Below, piece by piece: positions 26,434-34,373 of a DNA stretch of 64,000 nt (positions are counted from its first letter, which is position 1; every line of letters begins with the position of its first letter). Both the position numbers and the translations under genes were made by a program. The notes under the pieces were generated by a model. It saw only the letters and a list, made by a program, of their open reading frames with translations. It was not told where the DNA came from and made no database searches. The DNA comes from Terriglobia bacterium (GTDB lineage Bacteria > Acidobacteriota > Terriglobia > JAIQFV01): contig JAQUPQ010000001.1 in assembly GCA_028716525.1 (NCBI GenBank), positions 124,001-188,000 of the forward strand. Direction: 5' to 3'.

Positions 26434-26511
26434 TGGGGTGGGTGATGGGGATCGAACCCACGGCCACCAGGGCCACAACCTGGCGCTCTACCTAGCTGAG
26501 CTACACCCACC
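26434..26511 (-). tRNA. tRNA-His (GTG)
   Basis: Cloverleaf with anticodon loop TTGTGGC (anticodon GUG). The acceptor stem is GTGGGTG/CACCCAC, with the histidine-specific extra 5' G opposite discriminator C73. The 3' CCA is encoded. The TTCGATC T-loop and AGCTCAGC D-arm are present. It lies 60 bp downstream of tRNA-Arg on the same strand. Confidence 0.95.
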
Positions 26512-26571
26512 GTGAAGAACAAAATCCAAATACCAAATTCCAAACATATGGACCAAATCCACATTGAAAAC

Positions 26572-26648
26572 TGGTGCGCCCGGCCCGACTCGAACGGGCG
26601 ACCTGCGGATTCGAAGTCCGACGCTCTATCCAACTGAGCTACGGGCGC
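26572..26648 (-). tRNA. tRNA-Arg (TCG)
   Basis: 77-nt cloverleaf. The acceptor stem is GCGCCCG/CGGGCGC with CCA encoded, the anticodon loop CTTCGAA has anticodon UCG, and the T-loop is TTCGAGT. It is the promoter-proximal gene of a two-tRNA unit with tRNA-His. Confidence 0.95.
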
Positions 26649-26678
26649 TCACGCTCCGCGGACTTCCGGAGCGCAGGG

Positions 26679-26708
26679 AGTGTACCACAAAATCGCACGG
26701 TGGGTGAA
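26679..26708 (-). promoter_or_regulatory. Candidate promoter of the tRNA-Arg/tRNA-His unit
   Basis: On the minus strand TTCACC (26708-26703) and TACACT (26684-26679) are 18 bp apart, about 30 bp before tRNA-Arg. A GCTCCG/CGGAGC hairpin lies between the -10 and the tRNA. Confidence 0.4.
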
Positions 26709-26750
26709 TGGCCGGACACCGGCCCGCCTCCTTCGATTTGACCTGTTCCG

Positions 26751-26779
26751 GTAGCCCCGGCCGTTTTGTGAGCCGGGGG
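26751..26779 (+). repeat. GTAG-type REP-like hairpin
   Basis: GTAG is followed by a stem CCCCGGC / GCCGGGG with a 10-nt loop and a short T-rich tail. It is similar in layout to the other GTAG hairpins of the window. An alternative reading is a weak terminator. Confidence 0.4.
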
Positions 26780-26869
26780 ATTTTCTCTGAATGCGCGCAC
26801 GAGCCTCCGGCCTGTGGACCTGGAATCACGCCGGAACCCCATGCTTACCGCCTTTTGTTTGATGAATTC

Positions 26870-27196
26870 TCACACCAAGATGGCAACCCTTGAAACCAGC
26901 CCCAATACATTTCCCAAAAAATTCAATATTGAGAGCGCGCTTTGAAGTTCGTTCAAACTTTGATCCAAATTCTGGATTCCCGCTTTCAAATCGGAAGACA
27001 AAAGGTCCAGCTCATGAGCGATATGATCGAGCTCTGCGTTGGTCAGTTTTCCAACCAACAGCGATACTTCCTGGCGGAAAGCGACGAATCTCTTCCGGGT
27101 TTCCGCATCCTGATTTTCAAAAAGGTTTTGAACGGACACAGAAAATAGCTGTGTTTGCAGATTTCGAAGGGAAGATAAGAGTTCCCCCAGTGACAT
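26870..27196 (-). CDS. Small helical hypothetical protein
   Basis: 108-aa, almost entirely helical protein: leucine-rich heptad-like segments (about residues 5-90) and a hydrophobic C-terminus (LSILNFLGNVLGLVSRVAIL) that may be a membrane anchor. No family is recognised. A strong GGAGGTGA ribosome site precedes the ATG at 27196. It starts 14 bp after the stop of the lipoprotein gene, so the two are very likely cotranscribed and may act together at the envelope. Confidence 0.6.
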   Translation of the reverse strand: MSLGELLSSLRNLQTQLFSVSVQNLFENQDAETRKRFVAFRQEVSLLVGKLTNAELDHIAHELDLLSSDLKAGIQNLDQSLNELQSALSILNFLGNVLGLVSRVAILV

Positions 27197-27210
27197 CTGT
27201 CACCTCCATG

Positions 27211-28080
27211 TCATCTCTTCAGAGATTCGGCAAATTCCAGGATCGAACCAAAGTCCGCCAGCAACCCTTTGACTCGATCCCTGTTGAGCGAACCCGCCAC
27301 CGATTCTTCGAACGCCAGGCGCAGGCGGGAGACTGCTTCGGATGCCCCGTTGAGCTCCTGGCTCACTTGGGGTGTTGTCAGGAAGCGGTGTCGCGCGGCC
27401 ACCCATTGATCGGGATTTGAAATTGCACGCGAATCGATCAGCGGTTTGATTACCAGCCGTTGTTCCTGAATCTCACTGATCTGTTTCAAATCCGCATCCA
27501 TGGCGCCGGCCAACGCTTTCAGCAACTCTGCCTGCAATTGTAGCTCGCCATCGATCGTATCTTTTCTCTGCTCCAATTCCCTGCGCAGCCGACCTCGAAT
27601 AATGGACCCGACGACCAGTTGTGTCCCCGTGGCCACCGCGCCCTTGTTTTTTAGAAGATCCGAACCACGGAGCTCTTGGCCAAGAGCGTTCAAGGGATCA
27701 ACTATGCTCCCGATACTATCGGCGATTTGCGATGGGGCTTTCGACGCGGCCAGGTCATTCAATGCTTGAAAATACTCTCCCATCAACCGCGCATGACTCT
27801 GCAACCGCCGAAGAATGATGATCCGGTCGCGATCGACTTGAGTCTGGGCGTTGTAATCAGCCAAGGTCGGAGTTGCGAGAAGTTTGTTTTGGAGCATCCG
27901 CTCAGAAGTTGCATTGACAGAAATGTCGATGCAGGCGTCCAAAAGTTTATCCATCGCTTGGGCATAAGTGACCCCGGCCTCCGCCAGATTGATGTAGGGC
28001 TCCGTGGGGGCACACGAAGACCCCGCCAACATTATAATAAGGATGCAGAACGCCACTGCTGCCCACGGCGGTCTTCCCAT
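27211..28080 (-). CDS. Predicted lipoprotein, helical, unknown function
   Basis: 289-aa protein with a lipoprotein signal peptide (MGRPPWAAVAFCILIIMLAG followed by SSC; lipobox LAGSSC with the lipidated cysteine near residue 23). The mature part is helical and charged, with long coiled-coil-like stretches and a central more hydrophobic part (about 150-165). I recognise no family. The ATG at 28080 with AGGAGG just upstream is preferred over the GTG at 28098. It forms a tight pair with the 108-aa gene downstream. Confidence 0.65.
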   Translation of the reverse strand: MGRPPWAAVAFCILIIMLAGSSCAPTEPYINLAEAGVTYAQAMDKLLDACIDISVNATSERMLQNKLLATPTLADYNAQTQVDRDRIIILRRLQSHARLMGEYFQALNDLAASKAPSQIADSIGSIVDPLNALGQELRGSDLLKNKGAVATGTQLVVGSIIRGRLRRELEQRKDTIDGELQLQAELLKALAGAMDADLKQISEIQEQRLVIKPLIDSRAISNPDQWVAARHRFLTTPQVSQELNGASEAVSRLRLAFEESVAGSLNRDRVKGLLADFGSILEFAESLKR

Positions 28081-28293
28081 ACGGCCTCCTATTCCCACAC
28101 CGCTTAACCTCGGCCCAAAATCATCCTTCTCTAGACTTCATGTGATTTCAGATGGACTTGCAGTTTTGCGAGCGTCAAATACAAGTAAGGCTTAGGGACT
28201 ATCAAGCAGGGGTGCAAACGCTGCGATGGTAAGCTTGAGTCTAAGGCAAAGTCAAGCCGAATACCTGGAGGGCTTAATCAGAAACCGAATCAT

Positions 28294-28887
28294 TTAAACC
28301 GGAGAACTAGAGAGGCTTTGGGTAGGCAGGTAAGGATTATGGCGAGGTAAAATTTCTTTGACAATATAATCAGCGTAACGTTCACGGCTGACGCCGGCGA
28401 CCTCCAAATCGACCAATTCATTCAAGCGCTCGGCGAAAGGAGAAGTTCGGACCAAACCGCGCACCCGCAGATCAATGGTGCGCTGAAACTCCATATTTTC
28501 GGATCTGAAACCGTCGGCCTGAATGTCGCCGTTTCGCAGGGGAATATAAATCAACAAATCGTAGGTTCGAAGCCATTGTGACAGCATGGGCTCCAAGTGA
28601 TACTGGCGGTCGAATTTGTTGGCCAGATAAGCGTAATTATCAATGACAGCGCGATCGCACACGACATACTGAGCTCGCGGGGTCGCTTCCAATTCCTGGG
28701 CTATCTGTTGATGTAAAATCCAGAGCTGGGATTCCAGCGTGGTTCCTTCATTCACCGGAAAAGGCGACCGCCGTGCAATTTCGGTCACAAGTTCGACACT
28801 GTATCCGGCGATCTTCAACTGCGCACAGACTTCGAACGCCAGGGTCGTCTTCCCAACTCCATGTGTCCCGATCAGTGCCAGTTTCAT
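28294..28887 (-). CDS. P-loop ATPase/kinase of the AAA_28 (NadR-like) type
   Basis: 197-aa P-loop protein. Walker A is GTHGVGKTT (residues 7-15), and VVCDRAVIDNYAYL is a Walker-B-like segment followed by a kinase-like lid region. This matches the AAA_28 family, which includes the ribosylnicotinamide-kinase part of NadR and small nucleotide- or metabolite-kinases. The substrate is unknown. It lies about 210 bp upstream of the lipoprotein pair on the same strand. No strong ribosome site is seen at the ATG. Confidence 0.7.
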   Translation of the reverse strand: MKLALIGTHGVGKTTLAFEVCAQLKIAGYSVELVTEIARRSPFPVNEGTTLESQLWILHQQIAQELEATPRAQYVVCDRAVIDNYAYLANKFDRQYHLEPMLSQWLRTYDLLIYIPLRNGDIQADGFRSENMEFQRTIDLRVRGLVRTSPFAERLNELVDLEVAGVSRERYADYIVKEILPRHNPYLPTQSLSSSPV

Positions 28888-28978
28888 ATGAGTCCCGGGA
28901 TGATTTCAAACTTCGCCGATAATTCTTTGTCTGGATCGAATCCTGCACCTGTTCGCTTCATGAGACAACACCCGCTTC

Positions 28979-29197
28979 TCAGTGGAACCGTTGCTCGTCT
29001 CGAATGATCTTGATATTTAAAGCGATGGTAAAGATCAACAAGGCCAACACAATCTGGACCAACACGCGGGGAGCAAACAATTCACTATAGAAAGCGACAA
29101 AGAAGCTGAGGAGTTTGATGATCAGACCGGCCACAGAAAAGCCGGCCGCCACCACCATGACCAGATCCGAAAGGGCTCTCAGTTGTTGGTTGTGCAT
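28979..29197 (-). CDS. Small two-helix membrane protein
   Basis: 72 aa with two hydrophobic segments (about residues 12-36 and 44-64), a short soluble N-terminus and a charged C-terminus (IIRDEQRFH). GGAGG lies eight bases before the ATG. No family recognised. It is upstream of the P-loop gene on the same strand. Confidence 0.5.
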   Translation of the reverse strand: MHNQQLRALSDLVMVVAAGFSVAGLIIKLLSFFVAFYSELFAPRVLVQIVLALLIFTIALNIKIIRDEQRFH

Positions 29198-29409
29198 TCC
29201 TCAATCCTCCACGCAATAGAATCCTACGCTCACTTACAACTTGGTCCGCCAGCAAATAAAAACCTATGACTTGATTGCTGCCATCGGCTGGACCTCGTTG
29301 TTGCATTTCCATTCCCGAGGGAAAATATCCCCTGCCGATACCGTATCGACCGCACGGTGGCCCGTTCAATCGCGGGTCGGATAATACTTTCTTTCAGACG
29401 TGATTGCAA

Positions 29410-29645
29410 GGCGCCGCAGTGCGGCGCCATATGGAAGCCTGGGGTGGTGGGCTTGAGCTTCATCAAGCCCACCACCCCAGGGAAAATCGGCAACAATTCA
29501 CGCTAATCCTGCCGCCCTGATCAGGGCGGTCGGATGCGGATTAATGGCATGAAGGGGGCAACGCTGGTCCTTGGGTCGTGGGCTCCGATGAAACTGGAGC
29601 CCTTGATCCCCCGCGGGGGACTACCCAATTATGCCGCTCCGCGGC
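29410..29645. repeat. Cluster of six perfect hairpins/palindromes
   Basis: In order: GGCGCCGCA/TGCGGCGCC (29410-29428); a 19-bp perfect stem with 6-nt loop (29438-29481, arms starting CCTGGGGTGG); palindrome CCGCCCTGATCAGGGCGG (29512-29529); GGGCTCC/GGAGCCC (29580-29602); palindrome TCCCCCGCGGGGGA (29607-29620); GCCGC/GCGGC (29633-29645). No T-runs follow, so these are not ordinary terminators. Confidence 0.7.
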
Positions 29646-29671
29646 AAAGGTGGCTCTGCCGTCGATAAAAC

Positions 29672-29690
29672 TTCAAATTGAGTCACTACC
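29672..29690 (+). repeat. Solo terminal repeat related to the 152-bp element
   Basis: TTCAAATTGAGTCACTACC differs at one base from the right end of the 152-bp element (TTCAAAATGAGTCACTACC). No matching left end or target duplication was found nearby, so this is probably a decayed or related element. Confidence 0.6.
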
Positions 29691-29864
29691 CAGGCGAGGC
29701 ATTTCTCTTCGCCGGCTCGATTGAAACATCAACCGGACTATGGTAAGTATGGAGCCGCGTATTCATTATCTTCCCGTTCGCTGGTCCAATGACTGTGGAA
29801 GCCGCTGTCTTCAATCGGCAACACCGCATCATTTATTATTAACACCAATTCCCAAGGAAGGCCC

Positions 29865-31190
29865 ATGAAACTCACCATCATCGGATCCGGGTATGTGGGG
29901 CTCGTCAGCGCTGTCTGTTTCGCCGACGTTGGCCATCAGGTCCTGTGTGTCGACAACGACCGCCAGAAAGTCGAGCGGCTTCAGAGCGGGAAATTGACGA
30001 TTTACGAGCAGGGACTGGATTTTCTTTTCAATCGTGTCCGTCGGGAGGGGCGGTTGAAATTCACCACCTCACTCGAGGAAGGGGTCAAAGCCTCATCGAT
30101 TTATTTTCTTTGTTTGCCGACTCCGGAGGGCGAAAACGGCGAAGCGGATTTGAGCCACGTTTTGAAAGTCAGTGAGGATATCGGAACCATTTTGGAAAAG
30201 AGCGGAAGTCACGAACCTTCGATGGTGGTGACCAAGAGCACGGTGCCGGTGGGAACTTCCGAGCGCATCCGCAACATCTTAAAAAAAAGCGCTCCCCAAG
30301 CCGACGTCGACGTGGCTTCCAATCCCGAGTTTATGCGCGAGGGTTTCGCGGTGGAAGATTTTCAGCGCCCTTCGCGCGTCGTCATCGGATCCGCCAGTCC
30401 CCGCGCCCTGGAGATCTTAAAAGAATTGTACGGACCGTTCGTCCGCACCGGCAATCCCATTTATGCAATGGATGAACGGAGTTCAGAACTCACCAAGTAT
30501 GCCGCCAATTGTTACCTGGCCATGCGCATATCCTTTATAAACGAGATTGCCACGCTGTGCGAAGCGGTTTCGGCCAATGTTGACGATGTACGGCTGGCTG
30601 TCGGTTCGGACCCCCGCATCGGAAAACAATTTCTTTTTCCCGGGCTCGGATACGGCGGTTCCTGCTTCCCCAAAGACGTTCGCGCCTTGATCCGAACCAG
30701 CCAGGAATTCAAATCGCCCATGACCTTGATGGTGGCCGCCAACGAGGCCAATTCCCAACAGCGACAGCGCTTCTGTCAGAAAATTCACCGCCATTTCAAG
30801 GGACAACTGGCGGGATTGCGTTTTGCCGTTTGGGGTCTGGCTTTCAAGGCCAATACCGATGACGTCCGGGAATCGCCGGCGCTCGATGTGATCGCGTTTT
30901 TATTGAAAGGCGGCGCCAAGGTGGTCGCCTACGACCCCGAGGCCATGACCACCACGCGGCGCATCCTCGGCGACCGCATTGAATACGCGGCTTCGGCCCA
31001 CGAGGCCGCCATGGACGCCGATGCACTTATCGTGGCCACGGAATGGAATGAGTTCCGGCAACCCGATTTAAATTTTTTGAAGAATCGAATGAAGAGCCCC
31101 ACGGTGTTCGACGGACGCAATCTATTCCATTCGAAACAACTGAAGAATTTGGGATTCACGTACGTCAGCGTGGGACGTGGCATGGCTTGA
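29865..31190 (+). CDS. ugd: UDP-glucose 6-dehydrogenase
   Basis: 441-aa NAD-dependent enzyme oxidising UDP-glucose to UDP-glucuronate for polysaccharide and sugar-nucleotide synthesis. The N-terminal NAD site is GSGYVGLVSAVCFADVGH, the catalytic cysteine is Cys267 in GYGGSCFPKD, and the C-terminal domain (about 310-441) includes GLAFKANTDDVRESPALD. All expected family motifs are present and the length is normal. The ATG at 29865 has AAGGAAGG upstream. UDP-glucuronate could feed an epimerase/decarboxylase such as the one at 3.8 kb. Confidence 0.96.
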   Translation: MKLTIIGSGYVGLVSAVCFADVGHQVLCVDNDRQKVERLQSGKLTIYEQGLDFLFNRVRREGRLKFTTSLEEGVKASSIYFLCLPTPEGENGEADLSHVLKVSEDIGTILEKSGSHEPSMVVTKSTVPVGTSERIRNILKKSAPQADVDVASNPEFMREGFAVEDFQRPSRVVIGSASPRALEILKELYGPFVRTGNPIYAMDERSSELTKYAANCYLAMRISFINEIATLCEAVSANVDDVRLAVGSDPRIGKQFLFPGLGYGGSCFPKDVRALIRTSQEFKSPMTLMVAANEANSQQRQRFCQKIHRHFKGQLAGLRFAVWGLAFKANTDDVRESPALDVIAFLLKGGAKVVAYDPEAMTTTRRILGDRIEYAASAHEAAMDADALIVATEWNEFRQPDLNFLKNRMKSPTVFDGRNLFHSKQLKNLGFTYVSVGRGMA

Positions 31191-31630
31191 AGGTTAGGTA
31201 ACCCCTTCAGGGTTAGATTGTCGCGAGCCGATTCCATACCCAGTCCCCCGCGGGGGACTGGGCTATTTAAGTTGTCCCTTTCAGGGACGAGTTCGGATGG
31301 GATTCAACCGCATTCTTCCACTTTCATGTTCCCGCCATGCGGCGTGTCCCAAAAACACCCAAGGAATTCTTTGCGCAATCTCAGCGTGCTCGGCGCCGCG
31401 GCGGTGAATGAGGGGTCTGAGCAGCAACAGACCTTTAGAGAATTAACAGCCTCCAACGCAACTGGGGAAAGACACAAGAATAAATTCCAAATTCCAGATT
31501 CCAAAACCCAAATAAATTCCAATCATCAAATTCCAAACTGGAGCATGAGAGAAAATTATTCGTGAACACAGTTTTGTTTGAAATTTGAAACTTGGAGCTT
31601 ATTTGGAATTTGGTGCTTGGAGCTTGGAAT
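31191..31630. other. Intergenic repeat region between convergent genes
   Basis: A 440-bp gap after ugd. It holds a hairpin TAACCC/GGGTTA (just after 31197), a perfect 24-nt palindrome (31239-31262, centre CCCCCGCGGGGG), a hairpin GTCCC/GGGAC (31274-31288) and a low-complexity stretch built of AATTCCAAA-like words bounded by a 25-bp inverted repeat (31466-31648). No gene is seen. Confidence 0.5.
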
Positions 31631-31648
31631 TTATTCTTGTGTCTTTCC
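31466..31648. repeat. 183-bp unit bounded by a perfect 25-bp inverted repeat
   Basis: Positions 31466-31490 and 31624-31648 are exact reverse complements (arms begin GGAAAGACACAAGAATAAAT). The interior is made of AATTCCAAA / TTTGGAATT words. The right arm extends into the last codons of the MFS gene, so its C-terminal GKTQE and stop codon lie inside the repeat. No target duplication is evident. Confidence 0.75.
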
Positions 31649-32905
31649 GGCTTTTGTCCATTGCCACGGCCTCAACCCCCGGGCCTTTCCAATGATCAGC
31701 ACACCTGAAATCAAGACGACCATGACGATGGCGTGCAGGATGCGGTACCCAAGCTCGGGCACACGGGCGTTGAAATGATCGATGATCCACCCTCCCAAAA
31801 GCGTCGACACAATCTGAGGAACGATGGTTGAAACCGTCCAAATCCCCATATCCTTGGCGTAAGAGTCCGCGCCCGGCAAAACATCGGTGACCATGGCCCA
31901 ATCCACGGCCGCAAAAGCACCGTATCCGAACCCAAAAACCACGGCCGCCCAGCGAATGGCGATTTCAGAATGTTGCGCGGCGAACATCAATGCAGCCACG
32001 GCCATCAGCGTCCCGGCAAAGTAAACGATGGCTCGGCGCCCTACTCGGTCCGACAGAAATCCCGCGAGAACCGCGCTGCCGAGCGCCGCCCAACTGGCAA
32101 TTTCCAGCAACAAGCCGGTGCTTCGCTCCGGATTCGCCACATGCACCACATCGCGCAAAAAGTATTCCAAAAAGAACATCACGGTGTAAAAGGTGAAGAG
32201 GATGGACATGCGGCTGAGACACAGCCACCCGAAGCTGGGATGAGCTCGAAAATCAAATCGAAAACTCGAAAACATTTCTTTGAGATGAAACGGCCGCGCC
32301 GGCGGGGCGGGCGGTTCCTTCAATCCAAACACCGTCATCAAAAAGAAAATGCCGACCACGCCCACAATGACCCACATCATGACATGGGGTTGATCACTGC
32401 CCATGAACCTGTTGGCCGCGCGCGCCGCCGCGATGGTTCCCAGCACGGACATGAACCCGATCCAGCTGGAGACGGCGCCGCGCTGATCTTCATTCACCAG
32501 GTCCGGCACCAGCGCCGTATATGCCGATCCCATGGCATTGTTGGCGATGATCAACAAAAAATACCAGGCCACGTATTCAATAAATCGCCCGTGCGCCGCC
32601 GCGCTGAACAGTCCATACAGCGCCACCAGATTAATCACGATGCCGAGCGTCATTTGAGGCCGCCGCCGCCCCCACCGCGAATGGGAGTGATCGCTCAAAC
32701 CCCCGAAAAACGGCTGCGCCAGCATTGACAAAATGGCGCCGCCGCCCAGCACCAATCCCAAGGCCCGGCCCCGCAAGGCTTCCGGCGCTAACAGGTAGAC
32801 TTGCGACTGCACCACCACGACCAGCAGTGCGCTCCAATGAAAATTGTAGGCGAACCAGAAATTAGTCAGAAAAAACTGTCGGGTGGGCGAGAGGGGAGAC
32901 TTCAT
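31631..32905 (-). CDS. MFS transporter (sugar/cation symporter-like)
   Basis: 424-aa major facilitator with 12 predicted helices. The N-terminal motif GGLSDHSHSRWGRRRPQM resembles the SLC45/GPH type of sugar transporters more than drug exporters, and FLSDRVGRRA lies between helices 8 and 9. The substrate is unknown. Its ATG overlaps the stop of the upstream C45-type hydrolase by four bases (ATGA), so the two are translationally coupled; import of a substrate or export of a product of that enzyme is a fair guess. The extreme C-terminus comes from an inverted repeat. Confidence 0.85.
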   Translation of the reverse strand: MKSPLSPTRQFFLTNFWFAYNFHWSALLVVVVQSQVYLLAPEALRGRALGLVLGGGAILSMLAQPFFGGLSDHSHSRWGRRRPQMTLGIVINLVALYGLFSAAAHGRFIEYVAWYFLLIIANNAMGSAYTALVPDLVNEDQRGAVSSWIGFMSVLGTIAAARAANRFMGSDQPHVMMWVIVGVVGIFFLMTVFGLKEPPAPPARPFHLKEMFSSFRFDFRAHPSFGWLCLSRMSILFTFYTVMFFLEYFLRDVVHVANPERSTGLLLEIASWAALGSAVLAGFLSDRVGRRAIVYFAGTLMAVAALMFAAQHSEIAIRWAAVVFGFGYGAFAAVDWAMVTDVLPGADSYAKDMGIWTVSTIVPQIVSTLLGGWIIDHFNARVPELGYRILHAIVMVVLISGVLIIGKARGLRPWQWTKAGKTQE

Positions 32906-34149
32906 GAGGGCTGTCCGACATCCGCGGTCGGCGAATACGGAATGAATTTAGGAACACGGCGCATCACCCAGGAATCGCGCAGCACATAAGTTTGAAATGG
33001 CGCGTGCGGCGCATGGCGCTGTCCGAAGGCGGCCCACATCGTGAGACGGCTGGAATTGACCACCACACTGCACAACACCGAGCTTTCAAGAGTTCCGCCG
33101 CCCCGGCCTGCCTCGTGTGCGGAATCGTGACTGCACACCGTATTCGGAGAAGGATGCTCCTCCTGGTGTTCCAAGTCCCAATGATCACGCAACAATTCCA
33201 TGGCCTTGGGAGCGTCGAACCGGCGGTGACATTTTTCAATTTGCTCTTGAGCTCGATCAAAGCGCAGGGTTGAAGAAGCATCCCACACTTTGCCTTGCTG
33301 CGGGCGCAAGGCGGCGCTTTGAAAATGGTTGGTCGCAATCATGTGGGATCGCCGCGGACGCACCACCGAGTATTTATGACCCGCCATCTCAAGGCTCACG
33401 CACTCGTCGGTCTTGGCGTCAGAAATCATCAGTTGAAAACCGGAGGTGCGCAGTGACGGCGCCGCTTGCACCCAATCAATCGCCTCCTGAACCGAGGCAC
33501 AATGGGCTGCCAGTTGGCGGCATATTAACGCCGCCGGCATTCCCCGAACCGCTCGCTCCCGCGCCGGCGAGGGGCTCAGTGAGACCGTGATCCCTTTTTC
33601 ATTGAGCGCCGTCAACGCGAAGAGCGTGCCGGCCAGCTGAGGCGTCATAAACATGTAGCCGTCGGGCGGCTTGTAGAACACCATGACAACAAAGGAGTGT
33701 CCGTTGCCGAAAAGAGTCTCCTCAAAATTCCGCCCATGAATCATGTTTCCCTCAGCAGAGCCTTCACCCCAAACCGCAAACTGTGTTCCCCCCAACACGC
33801 GAGCGCGCAGGCTCAAAGGAAACCAGAAGCTGCAGTGGTGCAACAGGACTTTGTGAAAGGAAAGGTCAGCTCCCTCGGCGATTCCCTGCAACTCCTCCAT
33901 CTCACCTTCCGGAAGAAACTGCCGTACTTGATGGGCGTAGCGCCGCAGCAGAAAACCGGGAATAAGCCGGGTGCGGCGGCGATAAGAGGTCCAGTAGGCG
34001 GGATAATATTCTTGAATCGATTCGCGTAACAGCACTCCATGTTGAAAACCCATTTCATAGGGGGTGCCCGTGAGGAACAAGAGTTGCCGTCCCTCGCGTG
34101 AGACCAAGCGGCCTTGGTGCATGCGGTCGTCTTTTCTTGGAGAAGACAC
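32902..34149 (-). CDS. C45-family (acyl-CoA:6-APA acyltransferase-like) Ntn-hydrolase homologue
   Basis: 415-aa protein of the linear-amide hydrolase/C45 group. It shows the N-terminal helix region (GTPYEMGFQHG), the precursor cleavage region RVLGGTQFAVWG (118-128), the family block GNMIHGRNFEE, and the 'TPQLAGTLFALTALNEKGIT' strand pair. Active C45 enzymes cleave themselves before a cysteine (GCT); here the place reads Gly120-Gly121-Thr122, so either Thr122 is the nucleophile or the enzyme is inactive. The GTG start has GAGGT five bases upstream. Coupled to the MFS gene. Confidence 0.75.
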   Translation of the reverse strand: MSSPRKDDRMHQGRLVSREGRQLLFLTGTPYEMGFQHGVLLRESIQEYYPAYWTSYRRRTRLIPGFLLRRYAHQVRQFLPEGEMEELQGIAEGADLSFHKVLLHHCSFWFPLSLRARVLGGTQFAVWGEGSAEGNMIHGRNFEETLFGNGHSFVVMVFYKPPDGYMFMTPQLAGTLFALTALNEKGITVSLSPSPARERAVRGMPAALICRQLAAHCASVQEAIDWVQAAPSLRTSGFQLMISDAKTDECVSLEMAGHKYSVVRPRRSHMIATNHFQSAALRPQQGKVWDASSTLRFDRAQEQIEKCHRRFDAPKAMELLRDHWDLEHQEEHPSPNTVCSHDSAHEAGRGGGTLESSVLCSVVVNSSRLTMWAAFGQRHAPHAPFQTYVLRDSWVMRRVPKFIPYSPTADVGQPS

Positions 34150-34373
34150 TTTGACCTCTGCGCCCGGAATTTTTTAGTCCGCCCTCGGTGTTCGGGAATC
34201 CGACATTATGTGGTTTGAAATGCGGAGAACCCACCCTCTGCCGCTCCTGTCGCCGATTTTTTGAAATCCTAACAAATCGATTTTGGAAACACAAACGGAA
34301 TCCCCCGGCTCCTGACGGGCCGGGTTGCATTTTCCCGGGGGCTTCGAGAGAATACGCGCCGGAGGCTTAGGCT

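Larger units (their letters stand above)
29198..29864. other. Intergenic hairpin-rich block upstream of ugd
   Basis: A 667-bp gap without a credible gene. Between about 29410 and 29690 it holds a dense series of perfect hairpins (listed separately), and it ends with a sequence almost identical to the terminal repeat of the 152-bp element. The ugd promoter should lie in the last 170 bp; none is obvious. Confidence 0.5.

Noticed and set aside
26751-26779. Intrinsic terminator reading of the hairpin near the tRNA genes
   Set aside because: No plus-strand gene ends nearby and the T-run is interrupted; the GTAG foot fits the REP-like class better, though not strongly.
29410-29645. Possible CRISPR array
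   Set aside because: The repeated structures are different hairpins, not identical direct repeats with regular spacers. No array or cas gene is present in the window.
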